5,937 bases of DNA. Source: Myxococcales bacterium. GTDB lineage: Bacteria > Myxococcota > Myxococcia > Myxococcales > Myxococcaceae. A model generated the notes under the pieces. The model had not been told where the DNA came from. It did no database searches and was given only the letters and a program-made list of their open reading frames with translations. Location of the stretch: contig VFKJ01000782.1 of the NCBI GenBank assembly GCA_009885595.1, forward strand, positions 1 through 5,937. Reading direction: 5' to 3'. Shown here piece by piece: positions 5,864 to 5,937 of this stretch (positions are counted from its first letter, which is position 1; each line of letters starts with the position of its first letter). Position numbers and translations under genes: made by a program.

Positions 5864-5937
5864 CCTGGGTCGCTCCACCTCGGCCAGACGTCCGCTTCGC
5901 TCCCGTCTGTCTCGCGCAGCGTTCCGCTGCTACCGGT
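5860..5937 (+). CDS. Start of an unidentified gene downstream of menD (3' truncated by window)
   Basis: An ATG at 5860 overlaps the TGA of the menD frame (ATGA), with AGAGG at 5848-5852, seven bases upstream, as a good ribosome site. The frame then stays open to the window edge, giving 26 residues that start MTWVAPPRPDV and include CLAQRSAATG. The spacing is typical of operon coupling, so a menaquinone gene such as menE, menH or menC is the natural guess. 'LAQRSAATG' is compatible with the opening helix of an acyl-CoA ligase such as MenE, but 26 residues are too few to decide. Identity left open. Confidence 0.55.
   Translation, partial: MTWVAPPRPDVRFAPVCLAQRSAATG

Noticed and set aside
5123..5878. 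251-residue - strand frame across the menD remnant
   Set aside because: Antisense to clear MenD motifs, with V/R/G/E-rich shadow composition.

Overview
This window reads as a chromosomal segment from a high-GC bacterium. The style fits a soil deltaproteobacterium or myxobacterium (Myxococcota), but that placement is an inference from GC-rich codon use and gene types; no rRNA or other taxonomic marker is present. The layout is a mosaic of four unrelated blocks, densely packed, with no gene-free stretch over about 300 bases.

Left end (1-135, + strand): the last 44 codons of an aminotransferase, most like histidinol-phosphate aminotransferase (HisC). Only 10 bases later, convergent to it, lies a two-gene cassette on the - strand (1284 down to 146). 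It has a 210-residue helical protein of unknown family, then, through an ATGA overlap, a 169-residue PIN-domain protein with a complete acidic set. Sampled lines of this block run about 50-57% GC against up to about 77% in lines of the flanking metabolic genes, so it looks acquired. It is the best candidate here for an undescribed toxin-antitoxin-like or defence module.

Middle (1407-5160, - strand): a tight three-gene operon for a molybdenum hydroxylase of the xanthine oxidase family, ordered [2Fe-2S] subunit, Mo subunit, FAD subunit, with ATGA and TGATG overlaps. The FAD subunit carries the four-cysteine insert that marks the 4-hydroxybenzoyl-CoA reductase (HcrB) branch. The enzyme is therefore probably HcrCAB-like, moving electrons between an external carrier, FAD, [4Fe-4S], two [2Fe-2S] clusters and the Mo cofactor, where an aromatic acyl-CoA would be reductively dehydroxylated. 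No ligase, benzoyl-CoA reductase or Mo-cofactor maturation gene is in view. A 122-base gap between this operon and the PIN cassette holds a sizeable hairpin.

Right end (5161-5937, + strand): immediately upstream of the operon start is a G/C-rich palindromic repeat. Directly beyond it begins the C-terminal third or so of MenD (menaquinone biosynthesis), with the N-terminal catalytic domain and most of the middle domain absent. The remnant has an open reading frame and is coupled by ATGA to another + strand gene cut by the window edge. The Hcr operon, repeat and beheaded menD together suggest a rearrangement whose breakpoint lies at or near the repeat.
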